Source of the DNA: Candidatus Gastranaerophilales bacterium
Lineage (GTDB): Bacteria > Cyanobacteriota > Vampirovibrionia > Gastranaerophilales > Gastranaerophilaceae
Reading direction: 5' to 3'
Length of the DNA stretch: 58,272 nt
Assembly (NCBI GenBank): GCA_910587245.1
Contig: CAJULX010000013.1
Span: 1 to 58,272, forward strand
Positions within the stretch are counted from its first letter, which is position 1, and every line of letters begins with the position of its first letter. A program made the translations under genes and the position numbers. Positions 1 through 8,967 of the stretch are shown piece after piece. Under the pieces are notes generated by a model that did not search any database, was not told where the DNA came from, and saw nothing but the letters and a program-made list of their open reading frames with translations.

Positions 1-422
1 CAAAAGCTATGGATTGTCCTCTTGCAATTATTGATAAAAGAAGAACACAGCACAATGTTGCCGTTGCAGACCATGTTATAGGCGATGTTAAAGATAAAAT
101 CTGTGTTATGTTTGACGATATGATTGATACGGCAGGAACAATCTGTGAAGCAGCTAAACTTTTAAAAAGAGAAGGTGCAAAAGATGTTTATGTTTGCGCG
201 GTACACCCCGTATTTTCAGGCCCTGCGTTAAAAAGGCTTGATGAAGCACCTATTAAGGAAGTTATCGTAACAAACACAATACCTTTAAACAGCAGTGAAT
301 TTATTCCGACAAAAATAACGCAATTATCCGTTGCGCCGTTATTAGGTGAAGCTATTTCAAGAATTCATGATGATCAATCCGTAAGTTCGCTGTTCGGTTT
401 TGAGAAAGAGTATAAAAGCTAA
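1..422 (+). CDS. prs: Ribose-phosphate pyrophosphokinase, C-terminal part (cut by window edge)
   Basis: The frame is open from the first base, so the gene starts upstream of the window and only about 139 residues are visible. The product makes PRPP from ribose 5-phosphate and ATP for nucleotide, histidine and tryptophan synthesis. The PRPP-binding loop FDDMIDTAGTI and the preceding PLAIIDKRR segment are typical of class I PRPP synthetases, as is the end of the protein (NSSEFIPTKITQLSVAPLL). It sits 5 bp before the uracil-DNA glycosylase gene on the same strand, so the two are probably co-transcribed. Nothing looks broken apart from the window edge. Confidence 0.95.
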   Translation, partial: KAMDCPLAIIDKRRTQHNVAVADHVIGDVKDKICVMFDDMIDTAGTICEAAKLLKREGAKDVYVCAVHPVFSGPALKRLDEAPIKEVIVTNTIPLNSSEFIPTKITQLSVAPLLGEAISRIHDDQSVSSLFGFEKEYKS

Positions 423-427
423 AATTT

Positions 428-1018
428 ATGAGTGCTCTTGATGATTTAAAAGAGAAATTAAAAAACTGCAAGGGTTGTCCTTTATGTTCAACGAGGACAA
501 ACCTTGTTTTTTCAGACGGCAACCCGAATGCTCAAATTATGCTTATAGGAGAAGCACCGGGCGCGGATGAAGACAGGCTCGGCGTGCCGTTTGTGGGGCG
601 TGCCGGGCAATTATTGGATGAATTTTTTATAAAAGCAGGTATAGACAGAAAAAAAGATATTTATATCTGCAATACCTTAAAATGCCGTCCTCCTGGCAAC
701 AGAAAACCTGAACCCGATGAAAAGAAGGCTTGCGCGCCTTTTTTAAAATTTCAAATTGATACAATTAAGCCCAGAATTATTATTTTGTGCGGAGCGACTG
801 CGCTTGAGAGTTTTATTAAAGGGAAAGGCATTACAAGGTGCAGAGGAAAAATTTATAAAGGTTCCAAAGGAACAATTTTTGTGCCGATTTTTCATCCCTC
901 GTATCTTCTGCGCAATCATTCACTTGAAACAGGCTCTCCGAGGGATTTAATGCTTAAAGATTTAATTATGATAAAACAGCTTTCTTTGATGGATAATTTT
1001 GATAATTTAGGAAAGTAA
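428..1018 (+). CDS. Uracil-DNA glycosylase, family 4 (iron-sulfur type)
   Basis: Removes uracil from DNA to start base-excision repair. The 196-residue protein has the family-4 layout: a Cys pair near the N-terminus (C14-x2-C17), motif GEAPGADEDRLGVPFVG, a second Cys pair around KCRPPGNR and KKAC that would complete a [4Fe-4S] site, and a C-terminal HPSYLLRN motif. Length is normal for the family. The ATG lies 5 bp after the prs stop. No strong Shine-Dalgarno is visible, which suits translational coupling. Families 4 and 5 are related; the GEAPG motif and the short length favour family 4. Confidence 0.93.
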   Translation: MSALDDLKEKLKNCKGCPLCSTRTNLVFSDGNPNAQIMLIGEAPGADEDRLGVPFVGRAGQLLDEFFIKAGIDRKKDIYICNTLKCRPPGNRKPEPDEKKACAPFLKFQIDTIKPRIIILCGATALESFIKGKGITRCRGKIYKGSKGTIFVPIFHPSYLLRNHSLETGSPRDLMLKDLIMIKQLSLMDNFDNLGK

Positions 1019-1134
1019 ATACAGTTCTCTTTACTATTGTAAACAAAACTCAACAAAGGTGGAAATACGGAATGCTTTTGTATTAAAATGTTGTTTAAAA
1101 TTAGGGGATTTTATAGGATTTTAGGTTTTAAACT

Positions 1135-4100
1135 ATGGCGGATAACTTAGAGATTAGAGTAGAGCAGCTTACAGACGCTATCAGAGGCTTATATAACAAA
1201 CCCTCTTTAACGCCTGCCGAAATTAACAACGCATTTAATACAATGCTTCAAAGGTTCGAAAATCAAACAAATTTAAGCAGTGAAAAAATGCTTCAAATTA
1301 TTTCAAACGAAATTAAAAAGACTGCGGAAGAAAGACACGGAGCATTGCAGGAAATGCTTTTCGGAGTTGAAGATTCCATTAAAAGCGCCGCCGCCCAAAT
1401 TTCAAATCCCAAATTTGAAATGCAGATTTCAAAATTATCAACCGACCTGAATTCTATTTATACCAAAATGAACAGTCAGGAGCTGCAATTCCAGAAATTC
1501 TCACAAAGTATTGAAGCCCTTAGAACCGCAGGTACCGCTGCTGAAATGGTGAAATTAAGCAACGATTTTGCCGCTTTTTCAAGAGGTTTTGATAATATAA
1601 CATCCACCTTAAATAAAAACTTTGCCGAATTTTTAACACAGGTGCAAGGATACAGCCAGAAAGAAGAATTAAACCAGATAAAATTTGCACTTGAAGAAAT
1701 TATAAAAAATTCTTCAAACATTATAAGTGCAGGAGAAAGAATTGATGCCCTTTCTACCAGACTTCACAATGTATGCTCCAAAGAAGAAGCAAATTATATC
1801 AATGAAAAAATCACCATTTTAACCTCATTTTTAAGTGACCTAAAAGCTTATATAGAAAAAAATGATATTGAAAATAAAGAACAGTTCAGGCTTACGATTA
1901 CAGATATCGAAATGAGACTGAGCAGTCTGAATTTCGGTACAATTGATGAAATTAAAACCGATGTTAAAAATTTATTCAATGAAATAAGAGATAATTCCAA
2001 ATATTCAAAAGATGAAATTATTGCAAAATTTGCGGATGTTGTTGATATTATAAACAAAAGCTACGGCGAAATAGGCGAAAAATTCGTATCCGAATCAAGC
2101 AATATCAACAATAATTTAGCTCAATTAACAGGTGAAATTCAAAAGGTTTATACAACCGTAACGGACGGTATTACGGGCAGAACCGAAGAAATTAAGCTTC
2201 AATTACAAACTTTAAACGAAGATTATCAAAACCTGAGAAATGCACTTGTAAATTTATCTTCAAACGCTAATTTTGAAGAAATTGCAAACAGCATTATAAA
2301 AAGCAACTCCGAAACCATAGAACTTTCTCATGACTTTATACAAAGCCATATAGGAAAAATTGAAGAGGTTTTAAAAAAGCAGGAAGAATCCGAAAAAAAT
2401 CATCTTGTGAATGCTGTTGAAATTTTAAAAACGGAATTTAGCGAAGTTTCAAACAGAATTTGCTCCCTTGAAGCGGATTTAGGCGCAAACGGCTCTGCTA
2501 AAGCGTTTGAAGAACCGCTTGCAAAAATTTTAGAATGTGTTGAAACTTTAAAATCTGCAGATGCCCTGAAACAGCTTTCAGGTATGATGGGAGATATTAC
2601 AAAAGAAATCAATGCTTCCATTGCAAATTTAAGAGAAAATTTTGAAAGAGCACAGGATGGTACAAGCATTCAGGTTTTACAGCAATTAAACGAAACCGTG
2701 CCAAGAATTTCGGATAAACTTGAAATATTCAGAAACCACGTTGTATCTGAAAATTCCGCCAATATCACCGAATTAAAACAGCAGTTTGCACAGGTGGTTG
2801 ATACCATAACCGCAAGGGTTGAGCTTATCACGGCATCTATTAAAGATGAATTTAAATCTTCAAATTCAGGAGATTTAGACAGCGTAAAAGTTGACCTTCA
2901 AAATATGTCCAACCACATTATGGAAACGGTTGAGAACATTAATTTCAACATTACAAAAGAATTTAACGACCATAAAACAAATATTGATGAAGTTTTAGCT
3001 AAAATTTCAGATTATGAAGATAAATTCAGAGATAAATTAAATTCAATTGAATCCACCGTTGAAACCGTGAGCCAGGAAGGCGTAGACAGAATTAACGATG
3101 CCATAAGCCTGAACCAATTACAGACAAGCGAAACTTTAAATGCTTTAAAAAGTGATTTTCAGGCAGGAATTTTAGGTATAAATAAAAATTCCAAAACTAA
3201 TTTTGAAATGCTCGACAGCAAATTAGAAAAACTTGTTAAACAGGTGCTTGAAGGCGCAGGTAAAAATTCTGTTACATCTTTACAGGAAGCAAGCCAGCAG
3301 GAATTATTAGCCGAAATTGAAAGCAAAGTTGAAAGATGCAACCTTCAGCAAATTCATAACGGAAAAGAGCTTTTAGGCGAAATTCAAAATTTAAATTCAG
3401 AACTTTCATTTAAGCTTGAAAGCCTTAATCCAAACAGTGAAATCCCGTCAAGCTTAATTAGAGGAATTGATGATAAAGTTCAATCTTTGCTTGAAGCAAA
3501 TGTTGATAAGGAAGAACAAATCCAGCTCATAAAATCGCATATGGATTTGAGGATGAAAGAAGTAATCCAGAAAATTGCAAAAATTGTAAGCGTATTTAAG
3601 CCAGATACGGAAAAAGAAGAAGATGCGCAAAAAGTTGCGGCAAGTGTTAAGCTGGACGGGTTAATTTCTCAGCTTGAATATTTAAAAGATAATATTTTTG
3701 CAGAAATTAAAGAAGGTTTTGCAACACTTGATAAAAAAGAAGAAATTATCGGGGATATTTATAAAAATGTAGGCGAAGTATTATCAAATACTGTTTACAT
3801 TAAAAATAACGCCCCGAATGAATTTAGGGCTGTTTTAGAAGAAAAACTTGAAAATCTTAAAAATGTGGAATTTTTAATTGAAGATTTAAAAAATGCCCTT
3901 CAGAACAATCAGGTAAGTATTTTAGAGAGAATCAATTCTTTAAATGAAGATGTAAATCATATACTTGTTGAAAAATTTGATCATCAGTATCGTTTATCCG
4001 ACGAAATTAAATCAAAAATTGATACTAATTCAATAAATACATCAGAAAAACTTATCAATGTAATAAATGAATCTACAAATGAAACCTCGCAAAGATTTGA

Positions 4101-4767
4101 AGTTATGGTAAATCAGGCTTCAGAGCGCATTGCAAGCACTGTTATTGATAATGTTAAAAATAATCTGACAAATATTGAAACATATCTTGATAACCTTCAG
4201 CAAAGAAGAGAAGCCCCTGCACCGGTGCAGATTGAACATGAAGCGCCAAAGCCTGCAGATGAAGGGTATTCAATGTCTGATTTGGAAGCTGATCTTGCAA
4301 AATTAAGATTGAGTTTTGAAAAATCAAATAAAAATATCGGTGCGGATTTTCAAAACATAGGCGGCTGGCTGAAAAATACAAATTCAAGGCTTGAAAACCT
4401 TTCTAATATGGTAGGCATGCTTTCCAAGAAAATGGAAAACACCGAAAAATTCAATGTTGAAGAGGTAAAATCAAGGCTTGTTCAAAGCGAAAGAGATTAT
4501 GCCGCTCCGCAAAAAATTGAAGAAGCGCTGAACGGCGTTTATAAAAAATATAAAATTCAGGAAATGCGCCTTGAAGAATTGGATGAAAAGATTTCACTGC
4601 TTCTTCAAAAACAATCCGAAGGTTTTGATGTGAAATCATTTATTGATTTATTCTATGACAATACAACGCAGACAAAGAGCCTTGCTTCCCGTGTAGACAG
4701 CATTGAAAGCAAATTGAACAGCATTTCCAAAAATATAGAAAAAATCATATCTTATATTGATGAATAA
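1135..4767 (+). CDS. Giant coiled-coil protein, 1210 aa, function unknown
   Basis: I do not recognise a family. The protein is almost entirely charged and heptad-like (repeated I/L spaced by K, E, N, S), with very few Trp or Cys, no signal peptide and no membrane segment, so it should be a long cytoplasmic helical rod. A Pro/Ala-rich break near residues 1022-1040 (around QQRREAPAPVQIEHE) separates the main rod from a C-terminal helical part of about 170 residues. The composition resembles SMC arms, chemoreceptor signalling rods or apolipoprotein-like amphipathic helices, but no ATPase or receptor domain is present. A 116-bp gap with no strong ribosome-binding site precedes it, and a clear terminator follows. 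A cytoskeletal, scaffolding or cell-shape role is possible but is inference only. Confidence 0.85.
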   Translation: MADNLEIRVEQLTDAIRGLYNKPSLTPAEINNAFNTMLQRFENQTNLSSEKMLQIISNEIKKTAEERHGALQEMLFGVEDSIKSAAAQISNPKFEMQISKLSTDLNSIYTKMNSQELQFQKFSQSIEALRTAGTAAEMVKLSNDFAAFSRGFDNITSTLNKNFAEFLTQVQGYSQKEELNQIKFALEEIIKNSSNIISAGERIDALSTRLHNVCSKEEANYINEKITILTSFLSDLKAYIEKNDIENKEQFRLTITDIEMRLSSLNFGTIDEIKTDVKNLFNEIRDNSKYSKDEIIAKFADVVDIINKSYGEIGEKFVSESSNINNNLAQLTGEIQKVYTTVTDGITGRTEEIKLQLQTLNEDYQNLRNALVNLSSNANFEEIANSIIKSNSETIELSHDFIQSHIGKIEEVLKKQEESEKNHLVNAVEILKTEFSEVSNRICSLEADLGANGSAKAFEEPLAKILECVETLKSADALKQLSGMMGDITKEINASIANLRENFERAQDGTSIQVLQQLNETVPRISDKLEIFRNHVVSENSANITELKQQFAQVVDTITARVELITASIKDEFKSSNSGDLDSVKVDLQNMSNHIMETVENINFNITKEFNDHKTNIDEVLAKISDYEDKFRDKLNSIESTVETVSQEGVDRINDAISLNQLQTSETLNALKSDFQAGILGINKNSKTNFEMLDSKLEKLVKQVLEGAGKNSVTSLQEASQQELLAEIESKVERCNLQQIHNGKELLGEIQNLNSELSFKLESLNPNSEIPSSLIRGIDDKVQSLLEANVDKEEQIQLIKSHMDLRMKEVIQKIAKIVSVFKPDTEKEEDAQKVAASVKLDGLISQLEYLKDNIFAEIKEGFATLDKKEEIIGDIYKNVGEVLSNTVYIKNNAPNEFRAVLEEKLENLKNVEFLIEDLKNALQNNQVSILERINSLNEDVNHILVEKFDHQYRLSDEIKSKIDTNSINTSEKLINVINESTNETSQRFEVMVNQASERIASTVIDNVKNNLTNIETYLDNLQQRREAPAPVQIEHEAPKPADEGYSMSDLEADLAKLRLSFEKSNKNIGADFQNIGGWLKNTNSRLENLSNMVGMLSKKMENTEKFNVEEVKSRLVQSERDYAAPQKIEEALNGVYKKYKIQEMRLEELDEKISLLLQKQSEGFDVKSFIDLFYDNTTQTKSLASRVDSIESKLNSISKNIEKIISYIDE

Positions 4768-4782
4768 TTTCAGATTCAAATT

Positions 4783-4814
4783 AAAAGCCCGCAGAAAAAA
4801 TTTGCGGGCTTTTT
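4783..4814. terminator. Rho-independent terminator, bidirectional
   Basis: An 11-bp perfect stem (AAAAGCCCGCA / TGCGGGCTTTT) with a 9-nt loop is followed by T residues in both directions. It separates the giant coiled-coil gene (plus) from gpsA (minus), which converge here. Confidence 0.9.
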
Positions 4815-4853
4815 AAATATTTAAATCCAGAGTTTATTAATAAAATTTTCCGG

Positions 4854-5861
4854 TTATTTTTTAATAAATTCTTCTTCGCCTTTAAGTTGTCTGTTCATAA
4901 GGTTTAAAAAGATTTCTTTTGAATTTTCTTTTGAATAAACCGCTTTATAAATGGCGTTTGAAATCGGAGTATCAATATTTAATTTTTCCGCCAGCTCGCA
5001 TACGGCTTTTGAGGTTTTAACCCCTTCCGCTACAGAGCCTAAATCTGCTAAGATATCATCAATTTTTTTACCCTGTGCAAGCATTCTGCCCACAGTATTA
5101 TTACGGCTTAAATGGCTTGAACAGGTTGCAATTAAATCGCCCATTCCTGATAATCCCCACATTGTGGAAGGATTTGCGCCCAATTCAACCGCAACACGGG
5201 CAATTTCTGCCATTCCGCGTGCAAGAAGCGCGCCTTTTGAGTTATCTCCGAAATTCATTTCATCCAAAAAGCCTGCGGCTATTGCAATAACGTTTTTCAA
5301 GCTGCCGCCAAGCTCAACGCCAATCATATCGGTATTTGTGTATAATCTGAATTTATCTTTTACGGTAAGCATTTTTTGAACCGTTTTTGCGGTTTCAATA
5401 TCATCGGAAGCAACGGATGCCGCCGTAGGATAGCCCGTTAATACTTCTTTTGCAAGGGTGGGGCCTGAAAGCACCGCAAATTTTTGATTTGGAAGCTCAT
5501 CCTTTATAACTTCGCTCATTCTTTTTAAAGAAGGCAATTCAAGCCCTTTAGATGTGTTTACAAGGATTTGATTATCTTTAATTCCTGCTTCTTTTAATTG
5601 TTTGCATACGGGGCGGATTGCGGAAGTTGATACCACAAGAAGAATTACATCGGCATTTTCTATTGCAAGCTTCATATCGGATGTGATTTTTACTTTTTTA
5701 TCAAGCTCAACTTCATAAGGCACGCTTGTTTTGCCGCATTCAAGCAGTTCTTTTGATAAATCTTCTTTTCTTGACCAGCCCCAAACTTCTTCAAAGTTAT
5801 CCGTTAATAACTTTGTTAATACTAATCCCCAACAACCAAGACCTATAACGGCAATTTTCAA
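4854..5861 (-). CDS. gpsA: NAD(P)+-dependent glycerol-3-phosphate dehydrogenase
   Basis: Reduces dihydroxyacetone phosphate to sn-glycerol 3-phosphate, the backbone of phospholipids. At 335 aa it has normal length. Visible features are the N-terminal Rossmann loop (IGLGCWG), the central LSGPTLAKEV segment and the catalytic-lysine region ELGGSLKNVIAIAAG. The start is TTG, with AAGGGG 8 nt upstream; no better ATG exists because the Rossmann strand begins at residue 2. The gene reads leftward into the shared terminator at 4783-4814. Confidence 0.96.
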   Translation of the reverse strand: MKIAVIGLGCWGLVLTKLLTDNFEEVWGWSRKEDLSKELLECGKTSVPYEVELDKKVKITSDMKLAIENADVILLVVSTSAIRPVCKQLKEAGIKDNQILVNTSKGLELPSLKRMSEVIKDELPNQKFAVLSGPTLAKEVLTGYPTAASVASDDIETAKTVQKMLTVKDKFRLYTNTDMIGVELGGSLKNVIAIAAGFLDEMNFGDNSKGALLARGMAEIARVAVELGANPSTMWGLSGMGDLIATCSSHLSRNNTVGRMLAQGKKIDDILADLGSVAEGVKTSKAVCELAEKLNIDTPISNAIYKAVYSKENSKEIFLNLMNRQLKGEEEFIKK

Positions 5862-5895
5862 TTTTATTCCCCTTTTTTTAAAGGATGTTTAAACT

Positions 5896-6114
5896 TTATA
5901 TTAAGCCCATATCTGTTAATTCTTTTTCAATGCGGGCATCTCTTGTGCTTGCGGCAGCAAGGCGCACAAAAACATCATTCTGGGTCAATTTATTATTGTA
6001 ATTATTATTGTTAAAGTTTGTTTTAAAAGTATTTGCGGTAAGATTCTGTGTAAACGCGCTATTCTGTTTCTTGTATTGATTATTGATTGATGAATGAATA
6101 CGCGATACTTTCAT
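5896..6114 (-). CDS. Small Asn-rich hypothetical protein, 72 aa
   Basis: An ATG at 6114 preceded by AAGGAGC is a far better start than the upstream in-frame codon, giving 72 residues. The protein is rich in Asn and Gln (run FNNNNYNNK) and ends in a charged helix (STRDARIEKELTDMGLI). There is no signal peptide and no recognisable domain. It lies between gpsA and the SpoU methyltransferase on the same strand. The good ribosome-binding site supports a real gene; the function is unknown. Confidence 0.65.
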   Translation of the reverse strand: MKVSRIHSSINNQYKKQNSAFTQNLTANTFKTNFNNNNYNNKLTQNDVFVRLAAASTRDARIEKELTDMGLI

Positions 6115-6213
6115 TAATGCTCCTTTACAATAATAATCATGGAACGCCAAAACCGCCTTCGGCGACCTTTTTAATATTACTACAAGCGGCAAAAAAATAC
6201 AATAAAAGATTTT

Positions 6214-6957
6214 TTAACCTTCGTTTTTATACATTTCATAGAGGATAATACCTACTGAAACGGCTAAATTAAGGGATTCTACACCCTCTTTCATGGGGAT
6301 TGTATATGAAATATCGGATAGGGTTAATAATTCTTTACACAAGCCCTGTGCTTCGGAGCCAAACATAATAATAACTGGTGTTTCGGCTCTAAGTGAAGCT
6401 GTGGAATTTTTGGAATTAACTACCGTTGTTAACATTTTATGGGTTTTTTTAAACTCTTTCAATTGCTCAAGCGGGGCATGGACAATCGGCACTTTAAAAA
6501 TATTTCCCGCAGCAGAGCGGATGGTTTTCGGGGAAAATTCATCCGTACAATCGCCAAAAAGCATTATTCCATCGATATTAAAGGCGGCAGCAGTTCTTAT
6601 TATAGTGCCGAGATTGCCTGAATCTTTTATTGAATCAAGCAGAATTATTTTTTTAAAATTTTTAAAATTTTGTATTTTGTATTCGGGTTTTTTTACTACT
6701 CCCATAATATTCGGGGCGCTTTCTGTTGTGGAAATTTTTTCCATGACTTTTTCATTTACAAGATATGCGCCGTTTTTGTATTCTGAAAGCAAAGTATCAT
6801 CGCAGGAAAAAACATATTTTATTTCTAAGCCTGCTTCTTTAGCGCCTTGAAGTGCTTTTTTGCCTTCAACTATAATAAATTCTTCTCTGTATTTTTTTTG
6901 GTGAAGTTTTACGATTTCTTTTATTAAAGGGTTTTGAACGCTTGTAATTTCTAACAC
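6214..6957 (-). CDS. SpoU/TrmH-family RNA 2'-O-ribose methyltransferase
   Basis: A SPOUT-fold methyltransferase that probably 2'-O-methylates rRNA or tRNA using S-adenosylmethionine. The three SpoU motifs are present: motif 1 around DSGNLGTIIRTAAAF, motif 2 IIMFGSEAQGLCKEL, and motif 3 IPMKEGVESLNLAVSVGIILYE. An N-terminal substrate-binding domain (L30e-like) covers about residues 1-90. Length (247 aa) matches the RlmB/TsnR group. The start is GTG, inside the GTGTTAG overlap with the stop of the upstream peptidase gene, which implies translational coupling. The exact target nucleotide cannot be told from the sequence. Confidence 0.93.
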   Translation of the reverse strand: MLEITSVQNPLIKEIVKLHQKKYREEFIIVEGKKALQGAKEAGLEIKYVFSCDDTLLSEYKNGAYLVNEKVMEKISTTESAPNIMGVVKKPEYKIQNFKNFKKIILLDSIKDSGNLGTIIRTAAAFNIDGIMLFGDCTDEFSPKTIRSAAGNIFKVPIVHAPLEQLKEFKKTHKMLTTVVNSKNSTASLRAETPVIIMFGSEAQGLCKELLTLSDISYTIPMKEGVESLNLAVSVGIILYEMYKNEG

Positions 6958-8531
6958 TTTGCCCCCTCAATGTTCTTTTTTGTCATATCCTGCCAGTTTC
7001 TAAGCCATTTTTGTTCTTTTTTATTCAGCATATCATAATTTATCAAATTTTCTTCATACGGGAATTTTGAAAGCGTAATTTTTTTCCCGCCTTTAAAATA
7101 TACGGTATTTTCAAGTCTTACGCCGAATTCTCCTTCTTTATAAAGTCCCGGTTCAATTGTAAACACCATATTATTTTTCAATTTTTTATCATATTTAGGA
7201 TTGGGTGTCAAAGCAGGCGGGGCTTGATGTACGGGAATGCCCACCCCGTGCCCTAAAGAATGGGGGAATAAAAATTCTTCCTTTTCATATTTTTTTAAAA
7301 GCTTTCTTGCAAGGTCATCATGCGCTTTTGTTGTTTCAAAATCCGTAAAATAACAATTCAATTGCGCCTTTAAAACAGCAGTGTAGATTTCTTTTACTTT
7401 ATCTTTTGCTTTATTTCCGCAAAGGAAAACCCTTGTTATATCGGTAGCATAGCCCCCTTCATAATATCCCCCGCAATCAAGCAGGATGGTATCTCCTTCT
7501 TTTAAGATTCTTTTTTTGTCATAGCTTGAATAGTGGATGGAGCTTGAATTTTCGCTTATTGCAAGGATGGTTTTGAAACTTGTGCATTTAGCGCCTGCTT
7601 TAATTAATTCTTCTTCAAAAATTTCTTTTAATTTAAATTCGGATAACCCCGCTTTAATTCTTGATTTAAAGGCATAAAGGGCGCAGTCAAGCTTTTTAAA
7701 AGCTTCTTTATAATGATTAATTTCAGCCTTATTTTTAACGGATGCCATCTGCGCAACAGGATTCTGCCTTAAGGCTTTCGGTGTTTTAATAAGATTAAAA
7801 TCATTTAATGATATTGTATTTTCATCAATTAAAACGGGTTCATCCGTTTTTGATAAAATTGATTTTATTTTATTAAACGGATAGGGTTTAATTCCTTTAA
7901 GGGCAGGCAGTTTGTCATTTGAAAATACGATTATTTCATTGTTTAAAATAAGCATTTTTGCTTTTATAACGGATGTGTTTGCTTCATCATAGCTTCTTAA
8001 ATTCAAAAGGTATGAAACATCTTCCATACTTGAGATGAAGATATTTTGTTCTTTAATTTGCTTTTTTAATTTTTCAATTTTTTTATCAAAAGATATACCT
8101 GAAATTTCAGGCGGCACATTTTCAATTTTTACCTGAAGCGGAGGTTCGTCTTCCGTATTATAGGGAATTATATTGATTTTTGTTAAGTTTTTTTTAAATA
8201 ACTTAAAAATTGAATAACGGGTTGATTTTGAAGGAATATAAAGAGTGCTTTTTTCAGGCAGATATTTTTCAATTGCGCCGATAAAGCTTGTTTTCATATC
8301 CATTTTTATAACGGTGATATTTCTGCCTTTTGTTTCGCTTTCAGCCTGAATGTGGTATCTGGGGTCAACAAAGAGGGCGATTTTTCCTTTTTTATCAATA
8401 ACCGCTTCGCCTGCGGTGCCTGAAAAACCTGTAATATTGAATAACGGAGTATTTTTATTATGTTCAAACGTTAAATCGCCTTTTGATTTTAATAAAATAT
8501 ACTCATTATCTTTTAAATTTTTAAAATTCAT
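6951..8531 (-). CDS. pepP: M24 metallopeptidase, Xaa-Pro aminopeptidase
   Basis: Cleaves N-terminal residues that precede proline. The C-terminal half has the pita-bread M24 motifs with the metal ligands: LLDCGGYYEGGYATDITR (two Asp), FPHSLGHGVG (His), TIEPGLY (Glu) and GVRLENT (Glu). The N-terminal part (about residues 1-260) contains creatinase-like prolidase domains and makes the protein (526 aa) longer than E. coli PepP, closer to aminopeptidase P1 types. The gene overlaps the SpoU methyltransferase by 7 bp. The symbol is given for the activity class; orthology to E. coli pepP is not proven. Confidence 0.92.
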   Translation of the reverse strand: MNFKNLKDNEYILLKSKGDLTFEHNKNTPLFNITGFSGTAGEAVIDKKGKIALFVDPRYHIQAESETKGRNITVIKMDMKTSFIGAIEKYLPEKSTLYIPSKSTRYSIFKLFKKNLTKINIIPYNTEDEPPLQVKIENVPPEISGISFDKKIEKLKKQIKEQNIFISSMEDVSYLLNLRSYDEANTSVIKAKMLILNNEIIVFSNDKLPALKGIKPYPFNKIKSILSKTDEPVLIDENTISLNDFNLIKTPKALRQNPVAQMASVKNKAEINHYKEAFKKLDCALYAFKSRIKAGLSEFKLKEIFEEELIKAGAKCTSFKTILAISENSSSIHYSSYDKKRILKEGDTILLDCGGYYEGGYATDITRVFLCGNKAKDKVKEIYTAVLKAQLNCYFTDFETTKAHDDLARKLLKKYEKEEFLFPHSLGHGVGIPVHQAPPALTPNPKYDKKLKNNMVFTIEPGLYKEGEFGVRLENTVYFKGGKKITLSKFPYEENLINYDMLNKKEQKWLRNWQDMTKKNIEGAKC

Positions 8532-8662
8532 AATTGTATCCGTTTTTTAATAATTTAAATTAATTTTACATCATATTTTTACATATGTTAATTGTAATTT
8601 AAGAGTTTAATTAAGGGGAGGAGGGCGGTAAAATTCAAATAAATTATGTAATTTTTTTATGT

Positions 8663-8668
8663 TACAAT
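8663..8668 (+). promoter_or_regulatory. -10 element of the SRP RNA promoter
   Basis: TACAAT lies 6-8 nt before the predicted 5' end of the SRP RNA. No convincing -35 box is seen at the usual distance. The same -10 hexamer appears upstream of lysA (37797) and upstream of the U-poor RNA (9951). Confidence 0.55.
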
Positions 8669-8674
8669 ATTTAT

Positions 8675-8933
8675 AACCACGCTCCACGGGGTGTTGCAAA
8701 CTCTTGACCGGAAGCATATGCCGGGTGCAGAGCCTACCGTGAGGGCATAAAAAATAAAATTGAATATTAAAATATTGTTGATGCCGTTTTTTAAGATGGC
8801 GAATGTACTGCCCCACCGTGTCAGGATGGAAACATAGCAGCACAGGGCAGATGCAGGCGGGTATTTTAAAATTCGGAGGAGATATTTTAACCGTAGGTTT
8901 TGTTTTTTATTTTCGATAGGTAGTGGCGTGGTT
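8675..8933 (+). ncRNA. ffs: Signal recognition particle RNA, long form with Alu-like domain
   Basis: The apical S domain is unmistakable: GTCAGG-ATG-GAAA-CAT-AGCAGC at about 8818-8841, i.e. the SRP core loop closed by a GAAA (GNRA) tetraloop. The RNA ends pair perfectly over 8 bp (AACCACGC at 8675-8682 with GCGTGGTT at 8926-8933). Just inside is an Alu-like fold (CACGG/CCGTG enclosing a TTGCAAAC segment and a CCGG hairpin). A long helix 5 is formed, for example, by the A-rich strand near 8750 pairing with GGTTTTGTTTTTTAT near 8895. Total length is about 259 nt, as in Bacillus scRNA rather than the roughly 100-nt 4.5S form. It binds Ffh to target membrane proteins. Confidence 0.93.
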
Positions 8934-8967
8934 TATATTAACTTTTTAAACATATGAGGAATTTTTG

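Noticed and set aside
1476..4639. Several minus-strand frames of 60-90 codons inside the giant coiled-coil gene
   Set aside because: They are antisense shadows of a repetitive charged-helix gene and have no ribosome-binding sites.
8607..8843. 78-codon minus-strand frame
   Set aside because: It overlaps the SRP RNA, whose structure explains the sequence; the protein has no plausible features.
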